From Aurantimicrobium minutum (GTDB taxonomy: Bacteria > Actinomycetota > Actinomycetes > Actinomycetales > Microbacteriaceae): a stretch of DNA of 64,000 nt. Under the pieces are notes generated by a model. It searched no databases. It had not been told where the DNA came from and saw only the letters and a program-made list of their open reading frames with translations. Positions 1 through 8,183 of the stretch are shown piece after piece. The position numbers and the translations under genes are program-made. Numbering within the stretch: position 1 is the stretch's first letter; the number at the start of each line of letters is the position of its first letter. The stretch spans positions 1,550,001-1,614,000 of the forward strand of contig NZ_JARXXU010000001.1 of assembly GCF_029894165.1 (NCBI RefSeq). Reading direction: 5' to 3'.

Positions 1-420
1 GGCCGCCGCCAGGATACCGAGACCGGTCTCCGGGTTTCCAATGCGCACGCGGGGAGTGGCGATGCGGAAGTCCGCTGCAAAGGCCAGCTCTGCACCTCCG
101 CCGAGGGCGAAGCCATCTAAGGCCGCAATGACGGGCATGGGCAGTGCTGCAATGCGACGGAAAATTCGGGAGTTGATTCCACGCAGTGCGTCAATGTTGC
201 GTCGTTCCCGCAGCTGAGAGATATCAGCACCAGAGGCAAAGATGGCACCCTTTTCAGTTTCACACCCGGAGAGGATCAAAATCTTGGGCTCGCGCTCGAG
301 GGTGTCACAGAGTTCGTGCAGCTCGTCGACCATCTGCTGGTCAATCGCGTTGCGAACCTCGGGTCGGTTCAGCCGCACATGCACATACGTGGGTGCCTCT
401 TCGATGAGCAGTGCCTTCAT
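1..420 (-). CDS. Enoyl-CoA hydratase/isomerase (crotonase) family protein, 3' end cut by window edge
   Basis: The first 140 codons of a crotonase-fold protein read leftwards and run off the window. The start is ATG at 420, giving MKALLIEEAPTYVHV. The crotonase signature is visible: ASGADISQL (oxyanion-hole region) near residues 63-71 and the glycine-rich DGFALGGGAELA near residues 103-114. Family members hydrate or isomerise acyl-CoA thioesters in fatty-acid, amino-acid or aromatic-acid catabolism. It lies divergent to an aldehyde dehydrogenase and close to a class III CoA-transferase, which suggests a CoA-linked catabolic role. The substrate cannot be told, and the C-terminal catalytic residues are outside the window. 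Confidence 0.9.
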   Translation of the reverse strand, partial: MKALLIEEAPTYVHVRLNRPEVRNAIDQQMVDELHELCDTLEREPKILILSGCETEKGAIFASGADISQLRERRNIDALRGINSRIFRRIAALPMPVIAALDGFALGGGAELAFAADFRIATPRVRIGNPETGLGILAAA

Positions 421-670
421 GACAACCCCTATTCCGGTTATTTCGGGACATGAAACTGGATTTAGTGTGTCATTCCTCATCGATGCGCGTCAAATACCAA
501 GTGAGTAGGCGATTAGTGACTTTTTTGTATCAATGACCGTGTCCGCGCAGTTCCTCCCGAGAAATTCACACTTCTTGTCAAAAGTGCCTAAGGACTAAAC
601 ACATCGATGGACATCGCCGGTGTCAGGCAGGAAAATTGAAAAACATCTTTTCATTACATTGGAGTTTGAC

Positions 671-2041
671 ATGGCAAAATATGCCACCATAAACCCTGCA
701 ACCGGCGAGCGCGTTGCAGAGTTCGATGTCATTTCTGACGCAGAGGCGCGACAGATCACCGACCGCTCGAGTGCGGCATACACCGCATGGAAGAAGACCG
801 ACCTTGCTGCCCGTACCGAGGTACTGCGCAAGATGGCAACCTTGCACCGTGAACGTGCGGAAGAACTAGCTGCCATCCTCACCCTCGAAATGGGTAAAAC
901 CAAGACTCAGGCTCTGGGCGAAGTTGCCCTCGTTGCCAACATCTACGAGTACTACGCAGACAAGGCACCTGAGTTCACTGCAGACGAGCCTCTAGACATT
1001 ACGGGGACCGGTTCTGCATATGTGCGCACGGAACCTATTGGCGCCCTCGTGGGCATCATGCCGTGGAACTACCCCTACTACCAGGTAGCACGTTTCGCAG
1101 CTCCCAACATTGCCTTGGGTAACACCATCATTTTGAAGCACGCCCGTAACTGCCCTCAGTCAGCATTGGCTATTGAGAAGCTGTTCCACGAGGCCGGCCT
1201 TCCTGCTGATGTCTACATCAACGCTTTCGCGTCTGCTGCCCAGATCTCTGAGATGATCGCCGACCCTCGCATCCAGGGCGTCTCGCTGACTGGTTCTGAA
1301 AAGGCCGGTTCTGCAGTGGGTGAAGTAGCTGGTCGCCACATGAAGAAGTATGTTCTGGAGCTTGGCGGCTCTGACCCCTTCATCGTGTTGGATGATGCCG
1401 ACCTGGACGCTACTGCGGCAGCTGCTGCCCTGGGTCGCCTGGGTAACTGCGGTCAGGCATGCACCGCCTCCAAGCGCTTCATTGTGTTAGATGCTGTCTA
1501 TGACGCTTTCGTGGAGAAGTTCGTCGCTGCCGTCAACACCTACCAGACCGGTGACCCCACCGATGCAGAGACAAAGCTCGGCCCCATGTCGTCGAACGAG
1601 GCACTCACAGACCTCGACGAACTCGTTCAGGACGCTATCTCTAAGGGTGCAACTGTTCTCGCTGGTGGCGCGAAGCAGGACTCCCCTGGTTCCTTCTACT
1701 CCGCGACTCTTCTCTCCGATGTGACCGAAGATATGCGCGCGTATAAAGAAGAGCTCTTTGGACCTGCCGGTGTTGTTTACCGCGTCAAGGATGAGGCTGC
1801 AGCTATCGAGTTGGCAAACAACTCTCCCTTCGGCCTCTCCAGCTCCATCTTCACCACCAACCAGGCTCGTGCAGAAAAGATTGCAACGCAGCTGGAAGCG
1901 GGTATGGTCTGGATCAACAGCACCAGCCGCAGTGCACCTGACCTCCCCTTCGGTGGCGTCAAGCTCTCTGGTGTGGGCCGCGAGTTGGCTCGATTTGGAT
2001 TCAACGAGTTCTCCAACAAAAAACTCGTTCGCATCCCCTAG
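671..2041 (+). CDS. NAD(P)-dependent aldehyde dehydrogenase, succinate-semialdehyde dehydrogenase-like
   Basis: A 456-residue aldehyde dehydrogenase that oxidises an aldehyde to the acid with NAD(P). The catalytic Cys is residue 264 in GNCGQACTASKRF and the general base Glu is residue 230 in LELGG. MPWNYPYYQ is the cofactor-domain signature. The GQ(A/V)C.A.KRF context and the length of about 455 resemble the Sad/YneI succinate-semialdehyde dehydrogenase branch, so that is the best guess. The start at 671 is chosen because GGAG lies six bases upstream; an in-frame ATG at 620 has no such site and would add 17 unconserved residues. A strong hairpin follows the gene. It is transcribed away from the crotonase gene across a 250-base gap. 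Confidence 0.92.
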   Translation: MAKYATINPATGERVAEFDVISDAEARQITDRSSAAYTAWKKTDLAARTEVLRKMATLHRERAEELAAILTLEMGKTKTQALGEVALVANIYEYYADKAPEFTADEPLDITGTGSAYVRTEPIGALVGIMPWNYPYYQVARFAAPNIALGNTIILKHARNCPQSALAIEKLFHEAGLPADVYINAFASAAQISEMIADPRIQGVSLTGSEKAGSAVGEVAGRHMKKYVLELGGSDPFIVLDDADLDATAAAAALGRLGNCGQACTASKRFIVLDAVYDAFVEKFVAAVNTYQTGDPTDAETKLGPMSSNEALTDLDELVQDAISKGATVLAGGAKQDSPGSFYSATLLSDVTEDMRAYKEELFGPAGVVYRVKDEAAAIELANNSPFGLSSSIFTTNQARAEKIATQLEAGMVWINSTSRSAPDLPFGGVKLSGVGRELARFGFNEFSNKKLVRIP

Positions 2042-2066
2042 GACTGGCTCGTTCAGTATCTGAATA

Positions 2067-2104
2067 ACTGTGAAGGCCCCGACTCACGTCGGGGCCTTCA
2101 CAGT
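2067..2104. terminator. Bidirectional hairpin between convergent aldehyde dehydrogenase and CoA-transferase
   Basis: A perfect 17-bp stem (2067-2083 with 2088-2104, core GGCCCCGAC/GTCGGGGCC) with a four-base TCAC loop. It sits 26 bases after one stop codon and 31 bases from the other, so it can serve both strands. Confidence 0.88.
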
Positions 2105-2134
2105 TTCAAGGGAGAGTTACTGCACTGAAAGGTC

Positions 2135-3316
2135 TTATTGCTGTGCCCAGGCACGAATTGCATCGCCGCTCTGGTTCAGCGTGGGGGGAACCAAGTCATA
2201 GGTGACCGGGGTCTTGGAGAACAGGGTGGGGTTTCGCACACCAGGCTGAGTCTTCTCCCCCTGGCCCACGGTAACAATGGGTTCGAGACCGATGGACTCC
2301 GCAAACTGAATGCCCTGGGCAACGTCATTGATCGGTGCACAGGGAAGGGACTTCGCCCGGAAGAGTTCGAACCATTCGGCCGTGGTCTTGGTCTGCAGAA
2401 TCTGCTCCAGGATGGGGCGCAGGGCGTCGCGGTGCTGGCTGCGATCACGGTTGGTTGCAAAGCGCGCATCGTCGAGAAGCTCGGGAGCTCCGATTGTTTC
2501 TGCAAATACCTTGAACTGGTGGTCGTTGCCGATTGCCAAAATGATGTCGCCATCGCTCGTGGGGAATGGTGAGTAGGGGTAGATGCTGGGGTGTTCATTA
2601 CCGAGACGTCGAGGAGTCACTCCTGCGATGGCATAGGCACCGGTTTGGTTCACCATGGCGGACAGCGCCGTGGACATGAGGTTGAGTTCAACCAGCTGCC
2701 CCTCGCCCGTGTTGGTGCGGTGCTGGAGCGCAGCAAGGATCGCGATACAGGTGTGGAGTCCGGTGAATACGTCGAAGACTGCAACCCCGGCACGGAAAGG
2801 AACGGTTTCTGGTGCACCGGTGAGGCTCATCAAACCAGCCGCTCCCTGAACGAGCAGGTCATAGCCCGGCAGGTCTGCGCCACCGGTTGTGCCGAATCCC
2901 GTGACGGAGGCATAGATCACGGTGGGGTTCAGGGCCTGCACCGAGGCGTAGTCCAAACCGAAGCGGGCGAGACCGTGAGGCTTAAAATTCTCCACAAAGA
3001 CGTCGCTCTTGGCCGCAATCTTGCGGGCAATCTCTAGATCGTCTGGATTACGGAAATCAAGGGCAATGGAGTGCTTGTTGCGGTTGATCGACATGTAATA
3101 GGTCGATTCACCTTCAAACACGGGTGGCATCCAGCTACGTGTTTCATCGCCTTCCAAGCTCTCCACCTTAAGCACGGTGGCGCCCATGTCTGCCAGCAGC
3201 ATGGTGCAGTAGGGGGCGGCGAGAACACGGCCAAAGTCGGCCACAACAATCCCTGAGAGAGGGCCGGTTCCAGACCGCTCGAATAAGGAATCAATTTCCT
3301 GCTGCGTTACCGACAT
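2135..3316 (-). CDS. CaiB/BaiF family (class III) CoA-transferase
   Basis: A 393-residue protein of the formyl-CoA transferase/CaiB fold, which moves CoA between carboxylic acids through an enzyme-bound anhydride. The N-terminal GIVVADFGRVLAAPYCTMLLAD and the following DMGATVLKVE are typical. The likely catalytic aspartate is residue 153 in GYDLL. Length matches the family (about 390-400). It is divergent from the LysR gene at 3422, which suggests control by that regulator. With the nearby crotonase and aldehyde dehydrogenase it may activate and degrade an organic acid. The substrate is not predictable from sequence alone. Confidence 0.92.
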   Translation of the reverse strand: MSVTQQEIDSLFERSGTGPLSGIVVADFGRVLAAPYCTMLLADMGATVLKVESLEGDETRSWMPPVFEGESTYYMSINRNKHSIALDFRNPDDLEIARKIAAKSDVFVENFKPHGLARFGLDYASVQALNPTVIYASVTGFGTTGGADLPGYDLLVQGAAGLMSLTGAPETVPFRAGVAVFDVFTGLHTCIAILAALQHRTNTGEGQLVELNLMSTALSAMVNQTGAYAIAGVTPRRLGNEHPSIYPYSPFPTSDGDIILAIGNDHQFKVFAETIGAPELLDDARFATNRDRSQHRDALRPILEQILQTKTTAEWFELFRAKSLPCAPINDVAQGIQFAESIGLEPIVTVGQGEKTQPGVRNPTLFSKTPVTYDLVPPTLNQSGDAIRAWAQQ

Positions 3317-3393
3317 TGCTACACACTCCTGCTGTTGTACTTCTACTCTGGCCAGTGCGATTAGGACTTGTCAAATACCTATTAGTGCACTCT

Positions 3394-3414
3394 TTATTGC
3401 ATTTTCTGCAATAA
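3394..3414. promoter_or_regulatory. Palindromic operator in the LysR/CoA-transferase divergent region
   Basis: TTATTGCA-N5-TGCAATAA is a perfect 8-bp inverted repeat that contains the LysR-type T-N11-A core (T3398 to A3410). It ends seven bases before the LysR start codon and lies about 80 bases upstream of the CoA-transferase start. A LysR protein binding here could repress its own gene and activate the divergent one (inference). Confidence 0.7.
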
Positions 3415-3421
3415 TCTCTGC

Positions 3422-4318
3422 ATGGATTCTAAAGACGTCAGAACCTTCCTTGCCGTTGCGGAAGAGCTCCACTTTGGGCGAGCAGCCGAACGCCTACACA
3501 TGGCCCAACCACCGGTCAGCCGCACCATTCGTGCACTCGAAGATGAACTCGGTGTTGCCCTGTTTAAGCGCGACACCCGCAACGTTCAATTGACCAATGC
3601 AGGGCAAGAACTTGTCCAACCAGCCCGTGACATCATGGAGGCGTTCCGCCGCGCCACACGCATCGTGCAGGCCGCCGGACGAGGGGAAACAGGACTGGTC
3701 CGCATCGCTTATGCAGGAGCATCCACTCAGGTGATGGTGGGCCGTCTGGCCCGCGAATCGCGCGAAGCCCTTCCCGGCATTGTGCTGGAACTGCAAAGCC
3801 AAAACTTTGCCCAGCCCGCCATGGCGCGAGTATTAACGGGTGAGGTAGATATCGCTCTGGGCCGCTGGGATCATATCCCCGCTGGCGTTGTGACCCGGGT
3901 GCTCGCCAGCGAAAATCTTGTGTTGGCTGTTCCGGCCAACCATCGTCTGGCCGGCGCGACAGAGTGTTCCATCACCGATTTCTCCGAAGAACACTTCATT
4001 ACTCTGGCGCCTCACCCCGGCTCCGTTCTCGGTGATCGGTTCCGGAAACTCTGTCACTCGGCTGGGTTCGAGCCCGATGTCGTGCAGATTGCCCCAGATA
4101 CCTGGACGGCAATCTCCCTCGTTTCTGCAGGAGTGGGGTGTTCTCTCACGGTGTCGACCGTGGCCAACAACGTGAATGATCCCAATGTGAGCTTCATCAC
4201 CGTGACGGATGCGTCTGAGCCCGTTGCGTTGTGCATGGCCTGGCTGGAGAATCAAGAAAACGCGGCAGTCGACACGATTCTGAAGCTCTCCGAAGAAATT
4301 CTGCCGACCGCGTCCTAA
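3422..4318 (+). CDS. LysR family transcriptional regulator
   Basis: A 298-residue LysR-type regulator. The N-terminal winged helix-turn-helix covers roughly residues 1-60 (FLAVAEELHFGRAAERLHMAQ, then PVSRTIRALEDELGVALFKR), followed by the effector-binding domain from about residue 90 to the end. The length is typical. It is divergent from the CoA-transferase gene and convergent with the AEC carrier, sharing four bases with the latter's stop codon. A perfect palindrome directly upstream of its start is the likely autoregulatory site. The effector is unknown; the neighbouring CoA-transferase makes an organic acid or acyl-CoA a reasonable guess. Confidence 0.95.
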   Translation: MDSKDVRTFLAVAEELHFGRAAERLHMAQPPVSRTIRALEDELGVALFKRDTRNVQLTNAGQELVQPARDIMEAFRRATRIVQAAGRGETGLVRIAYAGASTQVMVGRLARESREALPGIVLELQSQNFAQPAMARVLTGEVDIALGRWDHIPAGVVTRVLASENLVLAVPANHRLAGATECSITDFSEEHFITLAPHPGSVLGDRFRKLCHSAGFEPDVVQIAPDTWTAISLVSAGVGCSLTVSTVANNVNDPNVSFITVTDASEPVALCMAWLENQENAAVDTILKLSEEILPTAS

Positions 4319-5238
4319 GCAGACATGAGAGCTGCGATGAGGAACATCAGCGGCAAGCTGATGATGGTGGTCGTGAAGACAACATCCCTCGTGGCGAAAA
4401 CTTCAGCTTTATAGACCGAGGCATAGGTATAAATGTTCTGCGCCGTCGGCAACGAGGCCAGAATCACGGCAGCAAAAAGTTCATGTGGAGCCAGGTGAAA
4501 CACGAAGTTTCCTACCACATACGCAATGACCGGCATGGCCGCAACTTTGAGCGTAGTGGCCGTCAGCGACACCGGACGATCACCGTCAGCATGAAATACT
4601 TTCTGTCCCCGCAACGAGACGCCATACGAGAACAGCAGTAAGGGGACCGCAGCCCCTCCCATGGTGGTCAGTGGCTCCATGATGATGTCCGGGATATCGA
4701 TATTGGATAGTGAGAGCAGGAGCCCGGCTACGGAAGCCAAAATCAAGGGTGTGAAGAGAGTGCTGGCCAGAATCTTACGAACAGACTTCCCCTGGCCGCG
4801 GCTTACTTCAAGTACACCCAAAATCAGCGGCAGGAACAGCACGATCTGCAACATGAGCAACGGGGCGAAGTAGGTCAGATCTCCCAGAACAAACAAGGAC
4901 ACCGGCAGTCCGATGTTGTTGGAGTTGAGATAGATACTGCCGGCAATCCCCATCGTGGTGTCCCCGAGATTGCGGGGGAAAAAGATGCGAGAGAGAAGGA
5001 CAAAAAGTGCCGCCGTCGCGAGGCTCGTGATCATCACCACGACGATGACGGGTGAAAAGATCTCAGAAACTTCTGTTTTCGCCAGCACCGAGAGCAGAAG
5101 CGCAGGGCTAAACACGTAGAACGCGATGCGATTGAGCAACGGTCCCTGTTCAACGGTGAGCAGCCCGAAGCGCGTTGCCAGATAACCGGCACCGATGAGG
5201 GCGCCGATGATGGCAAACGCGGTAAGGACACCGTTCAC
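4315..5238 (-). CDS. AEC (auxin efflux carrier) family transporter
   Basis: A 307-residue integral membrane protein with about ten hydrophobic segments. Recognisable features are the N-terminal AIIGALIGAGYLATR, the LLNRIAFYVFSPALLLS motif and the NSNNIGLPV segment with conserved Asn, all typical of AEC/malonate-type carriers. The family moves organic anions such as malate or malonate, or auxin in plants. Its stop codon overlaps the LysR stop by four bases in the convergent orientation. It may import or export the acid handled by the neighbouring CoA-transferase, but substrate assignment is speculative. Confidence 0.9.
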   Translation of the reverse strand: MNGVLTAFAIIGALIGAGYLATRFGLLTVEQGPLLNRIAFYVFSPALLLSVLAKTEVSEIFSPVIVVVMITSLATAALFVLLSRIFFPRNLGDTTMGIAGSIYLNSNNIGLPVSLFVLGDLTYFAPLLMLQIVLFLPLILGVLEVSRGQGKSVRKILASTLFTPLILASVAGLLLSLSNIDIPDIIMEPLTTMGGAAVPLLLFSYGVSLRGQKVFHADGDRPVSLTATTLKVAAMPVIAYVVGNFVFHLAPHELFAAVILASLPTAQNIYTYASVYKAEVFATRDVVFTTTIISLPLMFLIAALMSA

Positions 5239-5267
5239 GTCAGTTTCACGCTTTCCTTAAAGGAATA

Positions 5268-5301
5268 GGGGCGTTCTTTCTGTAAAAAGAAAGGACGCCC
5301 C
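5268..5301 (-). terminator. Hairpin downstream of the flavin reductase gene
   Basis: A 14-bp stem (5268-5281 with 5288-5301, one G-T pair) with a six-base loop. On the minus strand the GC-rich base is followed by a moderately T-rich stretch. It sits 25 bases after the flavin reductase stop and probably ends the monooxygenase operon. Confidence 0.75.
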
Positions 5302-5325
5302 CATTCAAGCTCACGCTGGACGAGA

Positions 5326-5817
5326 TTAGGAAATCTGGTTGGTCTCGTTGAGGTGGTAGTAGTTACGTGCCTGGTACACCAGGGGTGGGTGCGCTTCAGC
5401 TGCAGAAGAAGTTTCAATCTGCATCACGAATAGCACGCTGGAACCTGCTTCGACGCGATCGATAAAGGTACCCTGCGCCCATGTCTCCACGCCGGAGATG
5501 AGAGGCTCACCGGTCTCGAGGACGGTGTAGTCGAGGTCTGCGAAACGGTCGATACCCGAGGTAGCGAAACGGTCCGCAATGGGACGGTCGTGCTTGCTCA
5601 GGAAGTGAACCACGGCCGACTTGGCTTCTGCGACGATTGGCCAGCTGGACGAAGTCTTGTTGATGCTGAAAACCAGCAGGGGTGGCTCTGCAGAAACCGA
5701 AATAACGGAAGTTGCGGTGAAACCGGCGAGACGCTCGCCACCGACGGTGATGACTGCAACACCACCTGGGTGGTTGCGGAACAGAGCCCGGTATTCGTCT
5801 AATGAGATGTTGGCCAT
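5326..5817 (-). CDS. Flavin reductase-like domain protein (reductase component of a two-component monooxygenase)
   Basis: A 163-residue protein of the HpaC/flavin-reductase family. FRNHPGGVAVITVG near the N-terminus and GFTATSVISVSAEPPLLVFSI are the FMN-binding split-barrel motifs. Such enzymes use NAD(P)H to reduce FMN or FAD and pass it to a separate oxygenase. The partner is very probably the luciferase-like monooxygenase encoded just upstream on the same strand. The start at 5817 is preferred because GGAG lies six bases before it; an ATG at 5829 would overlap that site. A hairpin follows the stop. Confidence 0.9.
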   Translation of the reverse strand: MANISLDEYRALFRNHPGGVAVITVGGERLAGFTATSVISVSAEPPLLVFSINKTSSSWPIVAEAKSAVVHFLSKHDRPIADRFATSGIDRFADLDYTVLETGEPLISGVETWAQGTFIDRVEAGSSVLFVMQIETSSAAEAHPPLVYQARNYYHLNETNQIS

Positions 5818-5856
5818 CATGTTCTCCATAAAAGTTTGAATCTAAGTGTGTAACAA

Positions 5857-5881
5857 CCCCGGGTTTACTTTATTCCCGGGG
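5857..5881. other. Short palindrome between monooxygenase and flavin reductase genes
   Basis: CCCCGGG-N11-CCCGGGG inverted repeat upstream of the flavin reductase start. With the neighbouring hairpin it may act in mRNA processing or partial termination between the two genes (inference). Confidence 0.45.
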
Positions 5882-5888
5882 AATGAGC

Positions 5889-5923
5889 ACGGGTGTGCTG
5901 GACACGAAGCCCAGCACACCCGT
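5889..5923 (-). terminator. Hairpin after the luciferase-like monooxygenase gene
   Basis: A perfect 13-bp stem (ACGGGTGTGCTGG with its complement) and a nine-base loop, 10 bases downstream of the monooxygenase stop. No T-run follows on the minus strand, so it may be a partial terminator or a 3'-end stabiliser that tunes monooxygenase over reductase expression. Confidence 0.6.
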
Positions 5924-5933
5924 TGGAAAGGTT

Positions 5934-7031
5934 TTAGGCCTTTACCTTGCTGTTGATCTTTGGCAGAACCTCGTTAGCGAGGAGAGTCATCGTCTGGTGT
6001 TCACCAGCGTTGTTCTCGCCTTCGCCGTCCATGACAGCCATCAGCAGGTGACCGAAGTCTCCTACGTTCTCGCGCATAGCTTCGATCTTCTGTGCAACGG
6101 TGTCAGGTGAACCGTAGATGACGATGTCGCTAACCAGGTCAGCAACCTTGACATCCTCGTCAGCCATGTTGGGGTCTTCCTTCATTACAGCGGTGTAGTT
6201 AGCTGCAACGAGAACCTTCCACAGGTAGTCGAGGTAGAAGAAGTTTCCACCCTCTGGGTTCAGAGCGGCTTCTTCTGCTTCTGCGTCAGTCTTGCGGATG
6301 ACGACGTTGCGAGCAACGCGCCAGTTCTCGTAGCTCACTTCCTGACCCATAGCTTCGTAACCCTCGCGGATCTTCTGGCCGTGAGACTTGATAACGCCCT
6401 CACCACAGAAGTTGGCCGACATGGGGTTCCATCCACGCATGGTTGCAATCTTGACGCTCTCCGAGAAGGGCGACATTGCGGTCGAGAAGATGGGTGGGTT
6501 GGGCTTCTGGAATGGCTTGAGCATGGTACCGACGAAGAGGTCGGGGATAACCATGTCCTTGACACCGAAGTCGTAGTACTCAGTCTTGTACTCGTAAGGA
6601 GGGTTGCTGTTCCAGATGTCAAGGATGATGTCGAGAGCCTCGTACATCTTCTTTCCACGCATCTCGTTGTCGAGTACGTCGAAGAGCTCCATGTCGGATG
6701 CGAGACCGCCGGGTCCGATACCGAAGTTGAAGCGACCGCGTGACATGTGGTCGAACTGTGCAACCTCACCAGCAACGAGTGCAGGGTGGTGGTTGGGCAA
6801 TGCGATAACACCGGTACCAAGACGAATGTTCTTGGTGCGGTGGATCAGCGAAGCCAAGAAGATCAGTGGCGAAGCAATGGGCTCGGTGAGGCAGGTTACG
6901 TGCTCTCCGATGAATACCTCTTCAAATCCAAGCTTGTCAGCAAGGATAATGCGCTCTGCTACTTCTTCGTAGGTGTCAGCCTGGGGACGGTGACCGGGGT
7001 GCATTGGCATCCCGAACAGACCAGCTTTCAT
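5934..7031 (-). CDS. LLM-class flavin-dependent monooxygenase (bacterial luciferase-like)
   Basis: A 365-residue TIM-barrel oxygenase of the luciferase-like family. These enzymes use FMNH2 and O2 to oxidise ketones, terpenes, aldehydes, sulfonates or chelators. Visible features are the N-terminal GLFGMPMHPG, the GFEEVFIGEHV segment, NIRLGTGVIALPNHHPALVA and the GRFNFGIGPGG flavin-site motif. The start has an AGGAG site (AGGAGAAACACATG). It lies between an SDR dehydrogenase gene upstream and the flavin reductase downstream, all on the minus strand, so the three probably form one operon. The layout recalls terpene or alicyclic-ketone pathways, but no substrate can be assigned. Confidence 0.92.
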   Translation of the reverse strand: MKAGLFGMPMHPGHRPQADTYEEVAERIILADKLGFEEVFIGEHVTCLTEPIASPLIFLASLIHRTKNIRLGTGVIALPNHHPALVAGEVAQFDHMSRGRFNFGIGPGGLASDMELFDVLDNEMRGKKMYEALDIILDIWNSNPPYEYKTEYYDFGVKDMVIPDLFVGTMLKPFQKPNPPIFSTAMSPFSESVKIATMRGWNPMSANFCGEGVIKSHGQKIREGYEAMGQEVSYENWRVARNVVIRKTDAEAEEAALNPEGGNFFYLDYLWKVLVAANYTAVMKEDPNMADEDVKVADLVSDIVIYGSPDTVAQKIEAMRENVGDFGHLLMAVMDGEGENNAGEHQTMTLLANEVLPKINSKVKA

Positions 7032-7077
7032 GTGTTTCTCCTTTGTGTTGGTTTTTACTTAGGTTGTGGAACAGTTT

Positions 7078-7866
7078 TTAGACGAGGACCATTCCGCCGT
7101 CGATCATGACGATTTGGCCGGTCATGTAGTCGGAGTCGGAAGATGCGAGGAATAGAGCGGTGCCGATGATGTCCTCAGGAACACCCTTGCGCCCGATCAG
7201 GTTTGCACCCGAGAATGCACCGAAGGCGTCACCGATCTTCTCAGCACTACCGATTTCAACGAGGTCTTCGTCAAGCTTCTTCCAGAGTGGGGTGTCAACT
7301 ACACCAGGAGCAAAAGCGTTGCTGGTGATGTTGTGCTCAGAAAGTGCGTGAGCTGCAGACTGGTTAAGTGCGTTCACAGCGAACTTGCTAGCGCAGTAAG
7401 CAGCGAAGTCGGGGTAACCCTGACGTCCCGCAATGGAAGATACGAGGATGAGCTTTCCGCCATGACCCTGCTTGATCATCTGCTTAGCAGCTTCCTGCTG
7501 AGTAATGAGGGTTCCGAGAGCGTTCACGTTGATGGTGTTGGTGAAGTTCTCTTCGGTGGTGTCGAGGAAGTGGGAAGGCTTGATCATTCCAGCAATGTTG
7601 AACATGACGTCGAGCTTGCCGAAGTTCTCAACAGCAGCAGTAACTGCAGCAGCAACATCTGAGCGCTTGGTGACGTTTCCTGCAACAGCAATAGCGTTTC
7701 CGCCAGCCTTGATGATTTCATCACGAGTTGCGTTAGCTGCGTCAATGTTCATGTCCACGATTGTGAGATCTGCGCCCTCTTTGGCGCATGCAATCGCAAT
7801 GACACGTCCCATGCCGCTGCCGCCGCCGGTCAACAGGATGCTACGACCCTCTACGCGACCTGACAT
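7078..7866 (-). CDS. SDR family NAD(P)-dependent oxidoreductase
   Basis: A 262-residue classical short-chain dehydrogenase. The cofactor motif TGGGSGMG is at residues 13-20, with Asp38 in IVDMN favouring NAD(H). Catalytic Ser143/144 sit in LILVSSIAG, and Tyr157 and Lys161 in YCASK. It ends with the family's GQIVMIDGG segment. The start at 7866 has GGAG eight bases upstream; a longer frame from 7935 is not conserved. It is the first gene of the monooxygenase operon and probably oxidises an alcohol (or reduces a ketone) belonging to that pathway. Confidence 0.94.
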   Translation of the reverse strand: MSGRVEGRSILLTGGGSGMGRVIAIACAKEGADLTIVDMNIDAANATRDEIIKAGGNAIAVAGNVTKRSDVAAAVTAAVENFGKLDVMFNIAGMIKPSHFLDTTEENFTNTINVNALGTLITQQEAAKQMIKQGHGGKLILVSSIAGRQGYPDFAAYCASKFAVNALNQSAAHALSEHNITSNAFAPGVVDTPLWKKLDEDLVEIGSAEKIGDAFGAFSGANLIGRKGVPEDIIGTALFLASSDSDYMTGQIVMIDGGMVLV

Positions 7867-8183
7867 TGTTTGTCTCCATTCATAAAAGGAGAAACGGACT
7901 AACCATCTTGCAATTGTGTTGCAGACCAGTGACAACCGAGGTTTGGACAGAAAGAACTAGTCCAAAGTGTGGATGTAACTGGATCTAGATGATGAGCACC
8001 GCCTCCTTGCGGGTTTCTGTCTACCTCTGTTCCGACGAAGGTAATCCGGCGTAACGCGAGTAGGTTATCTAGCTACAATCATCAATCACTTCCCTGAGCA
8101 TCACCAACGCACTGTGCAATTCTTAGACAGATGCCCTTATGATGAGAGCACCTCAATGGTGAGACCAGAGGAAAGGATCGATT
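7867..8183. other. Divergent intergenic region between SDR operon and GAF/Fis regulator
   Basis: About 317 bases without a supported gene. They contain the SDR ribosome-binding site (GGAG), the inverted repeat at 7942-7966 and the leader of the regulator with an AGGAAAGGA site ending at 8177. No RNA gene was recognised. An antisense open frame entering from the right is treated as spurious. Confidence 0.6.
7942..7966. promoter_or_regulatory. Inverted repeat, candidate operator for the monooxygenase operon
   Basis: TTTGGAC-N11-GTCCAAA, a perfect 7-bp inverted repeat, lies 76 bases upstream of the SDR start. Its position in the divergent region makes it the best candidate binding site for the GAF/Fis regulator encoded on the other side (inference). 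Confidence 0.55.
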
